Source: Atkinsonella hypoxylon | Lineage: Eukaryota; Ascomycota; Sordariomycetes; Hypocreales; Clavicipitaceae | Reading direction: 5' to 3' | NCBI GenBank assembly: GCA_000729835.1 | Contig: JFHB01000330.1 | Location: forward strand, 1 to 21,786 | Length of the DNA: 21,786 bases | Part shown: piece by piece, positions 17,613-21,786 of the stretch | Layout of the letters: every line of letters starts with the position of its first letter | Position numbering within the stretch: position 1 is the first letter of the stretch | Notes under the pieces: generated by a model | The model's input: the letters and a program-made list of their open reading frames with translations, nothing else | Told to the model about the DNA's origin: nothing | Databases searched by the model: none | Translations under genes and position numbers: made by a program

Positions 17613-18746
17613 GGTTTAAGTTCATGTTTTATTGTTCTAGGAACAGCCTTAGTATACGCCAATTTAGGTAGTACAAGCCTTGACAATTTATATATTGCAA
17701 TAGGTATAAGTGACACTTACACTATAAATGATACTTGATATAACCCTAATTATATCAACTTATCTTTAGTTGTGTTTGTAATAGGATTTTTGTTTAAAAT
17801 AAGCGCTGCGCCGTTCCATTTTTGAGCGCCAGAAGTTAATGACGCAATACCTACAATAGTTACTACTTTTGTAGCTTTAATTGCTAAAATATCTATATTT
17901 ATATTACTATTACAATTAGTTTACTATACTAATAATAGTTTCTATTCTTCGGATACAGAAATGAGCTGAACATTCATATTATTAATGAGTTCATTATTCT
18001 CATTAATAGTTGGTACAGTAGTAGGTTTAACTCAATTCAGAATTAAAAGATTGTTAGCGTATAGTACAATCTCTCACGTAGGATTTATGTTATTAGCTTT
18101 AGGAATACATAGCGTTGAGTCAACACAAGCGTTCTTATTTTATTTAACACAATATATAATAAGTAACTTAAATGTATTTATTATATTAGTTGCTATAGGT
18201 TTCTCTTTATATTGCTATACTAGTGATAACAAAGAACATGAAGAATTAATGGATAAAACTAATTCTCCGATACAATTAGTTAGTCAATTAAAAGGTTATT
18301 TCTATATAAATCCATTATTAGCTATAAGTTTAGCTATTACAATATTCTCATTTGTAGGAGTACCTCCTTTAGTAGGATTCTTTGGTAAACAGATGGTATT
18401 AAGTGCGGCTTTAGATAAAGGATTAGTATTCTTATCTTTAGTAGCTATACTAACAAGTGTAGTAGGTGGTATTTATTACTTAGGTATTGTAAAAGAAATA
18501 TTCTTTACTAAACCTGATTATAAAGTAAATACTTTACTAGAAAATTTAACATTAAAGGGTAATGTGATGGATAACAGTAAAAATGTTGTTAGAGATGTAA
18601 ATTTCAAATATAACAATATAGCTATATCATGTCCAATAGCTTTTGTTATATCTACTATAACATTAATAATATTATCATTTATATTTATAAATAAAGAATG
18701 GCTAAGCATGGGTACCATATTGGTACAAATCTTATTTAACTGTTAA
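17613..18746 (+). CDS. nad2: NADH dehydrogenase subunit 2, exon 4
   Basis: This exon encodes the remaining 377 residues, ending at TAA 18744-18746. It contains the proton-translocating core: FKISAAPFHFWAPEVNDAIP (with the conserved Lys and the PFHFWAPEVY-like signature), GLTQFRIKRLLAYSTISHVG, and a C-terminal helix ending WLSMGTILVQILFNC. At least eight membrane helices are evident. The reading is unbroken with TGA as Trp. nad3 starts on the next base, so the two genes are very likely on one transcript. Confidence 0.95.
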
Positions 18747-18836
18747 ATGAGTAGCGTAACTTTTTTATTTATACTTGTATGTAGTATAGCTATCTTATTT
18801 TTAATACTTAATTTCGTATTAGCACCTCATAATCCT
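18747..18836 (+). CDS. nad3: NADH dehydrogenase subunit 3, exon 1
   Basis: nad3 is a small membrane subunit of complex I. Exon 1 is 30 codons from ATG 18747, directly after the nad2 TAA with no spacer, and encodes the first helix and LNFVLAPHNP. It ends with CCT, T being the expected base before a group I intron. Joined to exon 2 (20151-20474) it reads APHNP-YQEKYSIFECGF and gives 137 aa, the normal length. Confidence 0.93.
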
Positions 18837-20093
18837 AAAAATTGAATAGGGAAATCAATAATATATTGGGATAAACTGCCAAACTCCGGGGACACCTTAA
18901 AGATTCTGATACCAAGCCATATATGAAAATATATGAGTGGCTGAACTAATTACTCAGAGATGGTAACAAGTCAGAATATAAACGAAAGTTTAATAGGCAA
19001 TCGTGGATCTAAGTCAGTATTCTATAACTGTAATACTGTAAAAGAGCAACGAGTAGACGGCAGTTGCATTAAATATAGAGCTTGTCGCTTTAAAAAATAT
19101 AGTTTAATGTTAAAGTGTACTCTAGTGGGCTTCGAAAGAAGTTATCCAATCAAAATCCCTTCTAACTCTATAAATTTAATAAGAAATTTATCTACGCTAA
19201 ATTCTAAACTAGATCCTTTATACATAACTGGGTTTACAGACGGTGAAGGTTCTTTTATATTGACTATAATTAAGGATAACAAATATAAAACAGGTTGACG
19301 TGTTGCGTGTAGATTTGTAATAAGTTTACATAAAAAGGATTTAGTTTTACTAAATAAGATTAAAGACTTTTTTAATACTGGTAATGTTTTTTACATGGGT
19401 AAAGATGCTTCACAATACCGTGTAGAATCCTTAAAAGGTTTAGAAATTCTAATTAACCATTTTGATAAATATCCGTTAAAAACAAAGAAACAAATTGATT
19501 ATAATTTATTTAAATTAGCTTATAATTTAATAAAAAATAAAGATCATCTTACACAAGATGGTTTATTAAAACTTGTTGCTTTAAAAGCGGGTATTAATAA
19601 AGGTTTAGAGAATGAATTATTAGTCGCAGCTTTTCCTGATATTGTTCCTATCTTAATCCCTGAAACTTATTTAAATAAAAATATAGAACCTCATTGATTA
19701 GCAGGATTCACAGATGCTGAAGGTTGTTTCAGTGTTGTAGTATTTAAAAATAAAACTTCTAAGAACGAAGAAGGGTTAAAATTATCTTTTATTTTAACTC
19801 AGAGTATTCGAGATGAATATTTAATTAAAAGTTTAATTGAATATTTAGGATGTGGTTATACAAGTTTAGATAGTAGAGGAACAATTGATTTTAAAGTCTC
19901 TAAATTTTCTAGCATAAAAGATATCATTATTCCATTTTTCAATAAATATTGTTTACATGGTAATAAATTTTTAGATTTCACAGATTTTAGTAAAGTTGTA
20001 TTATTAATGGAAAATAAAAAACATTTAACTCAAGAAGGATTAAATGAAATAAAAAAAATCCGGGATAAAATGAATACAAAGAGAAAACAATAG
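18837..20093 (+). CDS. LAGLIDADG homing endonuclease, in frame with nad3 exon 1
   Basis: The frame is continuous from nad3 exon 1 to TAG 20091-20093, adding about 418 residues, with two TGA read as Trp. Core-encoded blocks come first: LPNSGDTLKIL, NRGSKS, VKEQRVDGS and LKCTLVGFER. The first motif is YITGFTDGEGSFILTI (about 19220-19267) and the second is WLAGFTDAEGCFSVVV (about 19697-19744); both keep the acidic catalytic residue. KKHLTQEGLNEIKKIRDKMN near the end is typical of this family. No break is seen, so it may be functional in homing to intronless nad3 or in splicing. Confidence 0.9.
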
Positions 20094-20150
20094 TTTTTTA
20101 ATTACTAAAATCTATTATTATTTATAGGTAAGAGAAATTTGATTAAAACG
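18837..20150 (+). other. Group I intron nad3-i1
   Basis: The intron follows T 18836 and ends with G 20150. The core blocks AACTGCCAAACTCCGGGG near 18872, CTAATTACTCAGAG near 18945 and AAGTCAG near 18969 match those in nad2-i1 and nad2-i3, so the three introns are close relatives at three different sites. Confidence 0.87.
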
Positions 20151-20474
20151 TACCAAGAAAAATATAGTATATTCGAATGTGGTTTCCACAGTTTCTTAGG
20201 ACAGAATAGAGCTCAATTCGGAGTTAAATTCTTCATTTTTGCATTAGTATATCTAATATTAGATCTAGAAATACTAGTAATATATCCTTTTGGTATGAGT
20301 GGTTACGAAAATGGTGTATACGGTTTAATTATCGTATTACTATTTATAGGTATCATTACAGCCGGATTCATATTCGAATTAGGTAAAGGAGCTTTAAAAA
20401 TAGATAGCAGACAATCGTACAACTATTTCAACAAATCTAAAAAATTTGTTAATACATTTATTGAAAATAATTAA
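20151..20474 (+). CDS. nad3: NADH dehydrogenase subunit 3, exon 2
   Basis: The exon encodes YQEKYSIFECGFHSFLGQNR, then helices 2 and 3 (VKFFIFALVYLILDLEILVIYPF and GLIIVLLFIGIITAGFIFELGKGAL), ending at TAA 20472-20474. The ECGF motif with the conserved Cys of the complex I active/deactive switch loop is present. The 190 bases from here to atp9 are non-coding and include a small GC-rich patch (TTCGCCGCGAGACC near 20592). Confidence 0.95.
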   Translation, partial: YQEKYSIFECGFHSFLGQNRAQFGVKFFIFALVYLILDLEILVIYPFGMSGYENGVYGLIIVLLFIGIITAGFIFELGKGALKIDSRQSYNYFNKSKKFVNTFIENN

Positions 20475-20664
20475 TCATTATTTTGATTAACTAATCATTC
20501 TAATTTTAAGGCATAAATCAAACATTAATCTAAATTCTTAGCTTGAGTGACTTTGTGAAAAACATGATCTAACAATATAAACCTAGGACTTTCGCCGCGA
20601 GACCTCTAAATTAAAAAGTATAACAATGAACGGGATTTTTATGTTTTAATATTATACAAATATT

Positions 20665-20847
20665 ATGTTACAATCATCAAAAATATTAGGAGCAGGATTA
20701 GCTACAGTGGGTGTAGCAGGAGCTGGAGTTGGAATAGGAGTAGTCTTTGGATGCTTAATATTAGGTGTAGCTAGAAATCCCTCATTAAAAAACCAGTTAT
20801 TCACTTATTCAATTTTAGGTTTCGCTTTATCAGAAGCTACAGCGTTA
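20665..20847 (+). CDS. atp9: ATP synthase subunit 9 (c subunit), exon 1
   Basis: The c-ring subunit of the mitochondrial ATP synthase, a two-helix proteolipid. Exon 1 covers 61 of about 74 residues: MLQSSKILGAGLATVGVAGA, the glycine-rich helix 1, the polar loop ARNPSLKNQ and most of helix 2 with the proton-binding Glu in ALSEATAL. The conserved continuation (FALMMAFLILF) is absent. The frame instead runs into GE-stop, so an intron begins after or within the Leu codon at 20845-20847. The exact splice site could be 20846 or 20847. The second exon lies beyond the window. Confidence 0.93.
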
Positions 20848-21445
20848 GGCGAATAGCGCTGTTTAAAGAGGGTGAATTGCAGGAAATACATAGTTTTTAT
20901 GTAAATTTGCAGCGAAGTTTAATATAATACAATTACATATATTAAAACCGTTCAACGACTAGTAGATGAGTAATGTATATACAATAATTCTACCTAAAGT
21001 GCCCTCATATCTTATAATTTGTAAGGTATAAGACATAGTCTAAATAAGAAAGAGATTTCTTACTAAAAGTATTAATAAAAGTATATAAAATATCTTTTAT
21101 ATGTAATAGTTTGTTACAAACAAGATTCTATACCACAATTAATACCAATTCAATAATACCACCAAGAATATAAAAATCTTATTATGATCCTCTTAACCAA
21201 AGAGAAGAAATACGTAAAGATAACAATAGTAAGGTAGGAGTGTATGCTTGGGAAAACCAAATTAATAATAAAATATATATTGGTAGTGGTGATCCTTTAT
21301 ACTTAAGATTAAGTGAATATTATCAACGTTGATACTTAGAATCTAGAAATAATATATATATTGTAAGATCATTAAATAAATATTCTATGAAGAACTTTAA
21401 TTTACATATTTTAGAGTATAGTACTTCTGAATATGTTATAGAATG

Positions 21446-21458
21446 TGTGCTTCGCACA
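21446..21458 (+). mobile_element. 13-nt hairpin micro-insertion
   Basis: TGTGCTTCGCACA is a perfect 5-bp hairpin with a TTC loop. Removing it restores the GIY-YIG frame across the EWKWIDLI region. Same length as the other inserts but different sequence; alternative boundaries one or two bases away are possible. Confidence 0.5.
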
Positions 21459-21573
21459 AAAATGAATAGATTTAATTAGACCTGAATATAACACTAATCC
21501 TAGAGCCGATAGCGCGAAGGGCTATAAACATACTATAGAATCTATAGAAAAAATGAAATTAGCTGCTACAGAA

Positions 21574-21586
21574 TAGCTTGCGCACA
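21574..21586 (+). mobile_element. 13-nt GC-rich micro-insertion, copy B
   Basis: TAGCTTGCGCACA, identical to 17040-17052. Removing exactly these bases joins GAA to CATAGTGAA and restores the GIY-YIG frame. The flanking sequence is unrelated to that at copy A. Confidence 0.6.
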
Positions 21587-21786
21587 CATAGTGAAGAAGT
21601 TAAAGAGCTTATGAGTAAAACACGTAGGGGTGCAAATAACTCCTTCTTTAATAAAAAACATACAAACGAAACTATAGAATTGTTTAAAGAAATAGCTAAA
21701 AACAGAAAGTATGTTCCAGTTAAGGGATTAGAAGTTGAAATAATAGATCTACAAACTAAAACTACTACTGTACATAGTAGTATAAG

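Larger units (their letters stand above)
20848..21786 (+). other. Group I intron atp9-i1 (5' part)
   Basis: The classic core is visible: GGGTGAATTGCAGGAAA near 20870 (P), TTGCAGCGAAGTTT near 20908 (Q), GTTCAACGACTAGTAG near 20951 (R) and AAGACATAGTCTAAAT near 21030 (S). It is of a different subtype from the three LAGLIDADG introns. A GIY-YIG ORF follows the core. The 3' end is outside the window. Confidence 0.88.
21186..21786 (+). pseudogene. GIY-YIG homing endonuclease, broken by two 13-nt insertions
   Basis: From about 21186 the frame encodes DPLNQREEIRKD, then VGVYAWENQ and NKIYIGSG (the GIY-YIG motif as GVY...YIG), then RLSEYYQRWYL with the usual Arg, and stops at TAG 21477-21479. Skipping a 13-nt hairpin at 21446-21458 joins VIE to WKWIDLIRPEYNTNP, the family's conserved region, and KGYKHT follows. 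That frame stops at TAG 21574. Skipping the 13-mer at 21574-21586 continues with HSEEVKELMSKTRRG and NSFFNKKHTNETIELFKEI, which look like NUMOD-type DNA-binding modules, to the window end. An upstream piece (YHQEYKN near 21160) suggests a further shift. The enzyme is inactive as read. Confidence 0.82.

Noticed and set aside
19395..19697. Separate 100-codon gene starting at an internal ATG in nad3-i1
   Set aside because: It is the middle of the single LAGLIDADG ORF, split only if TGA is read as a stop.

Overview
This window is fungal mitochondrial DNA, most likely from a filamentous ascomycete (Pezizomycotina). Evidence: very AT-rich sequence, every gene on one strand, TGA read as tryptophan inside every gene (genetic code 4), and the order trnQ-trnH-trnM-nad2-nad3-atp9, which I recall as typical of Sordariomycetes and relatives. 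The genus cannot be named from the sequence.

Left part (about 1-10600): a block that looks like one or more mitochondrial plasmids (kalilo/maranhar/invertron type) integrated between tRNA clusters. It holds a wrecked N-terminal part of a family-B DNA polymerase (dpo, 1278-2440), broken in the Exo I motif where the catalytic Glu codon is TAA. A phage-type RNA polymerase (rpo, 6809-9867) is frameshifted and stops before motif C. It also holds a large Asn/Lys-rich reading frame of unknown function (4365-6512) and small membrane-protein frames (322-1077 open; 2982-3382 and 3677-4061 frameshifted). Five of these units are preceded by the same two-part intergenic module (ATTTATCTAG ... CTAGTATTGTA), a candidate plasmid promoter.

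Middle part (10605-11781): trnQ(UUG), trnH(GUG) and trnM(CAU), with long non-coding stretches containing GC-rich palindromes.

Right part (11828-21786): the respiratory genes nad2 (four exons, 560 aa), nad3 (two exons, 137 aa, starting directly after the nad2 stop) and the first exon of atp9. They are split by five introns. nad2-i1, nad2-i3 and nad3-i1 are related group I introns with LAGLIDADG ORFs read in frame from the upstream exon. nad2-i2 is a complete-looking group II intron with an open RT-maturase-HNH ORF. The atp9 intron is group I with a broken GIY-YIG ORF that runs off the window.

The most interesting feature is a family of tiny GC-rich insertions. The same 13-mer TAGCTTGCGCACA sits inside two unrelated homing endonuclease genes. 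A different 13-nt hairpin and a 35-nt hairpin with a GNRA loop sit in the same two genes. Removing each one restores the reading frame at that point.
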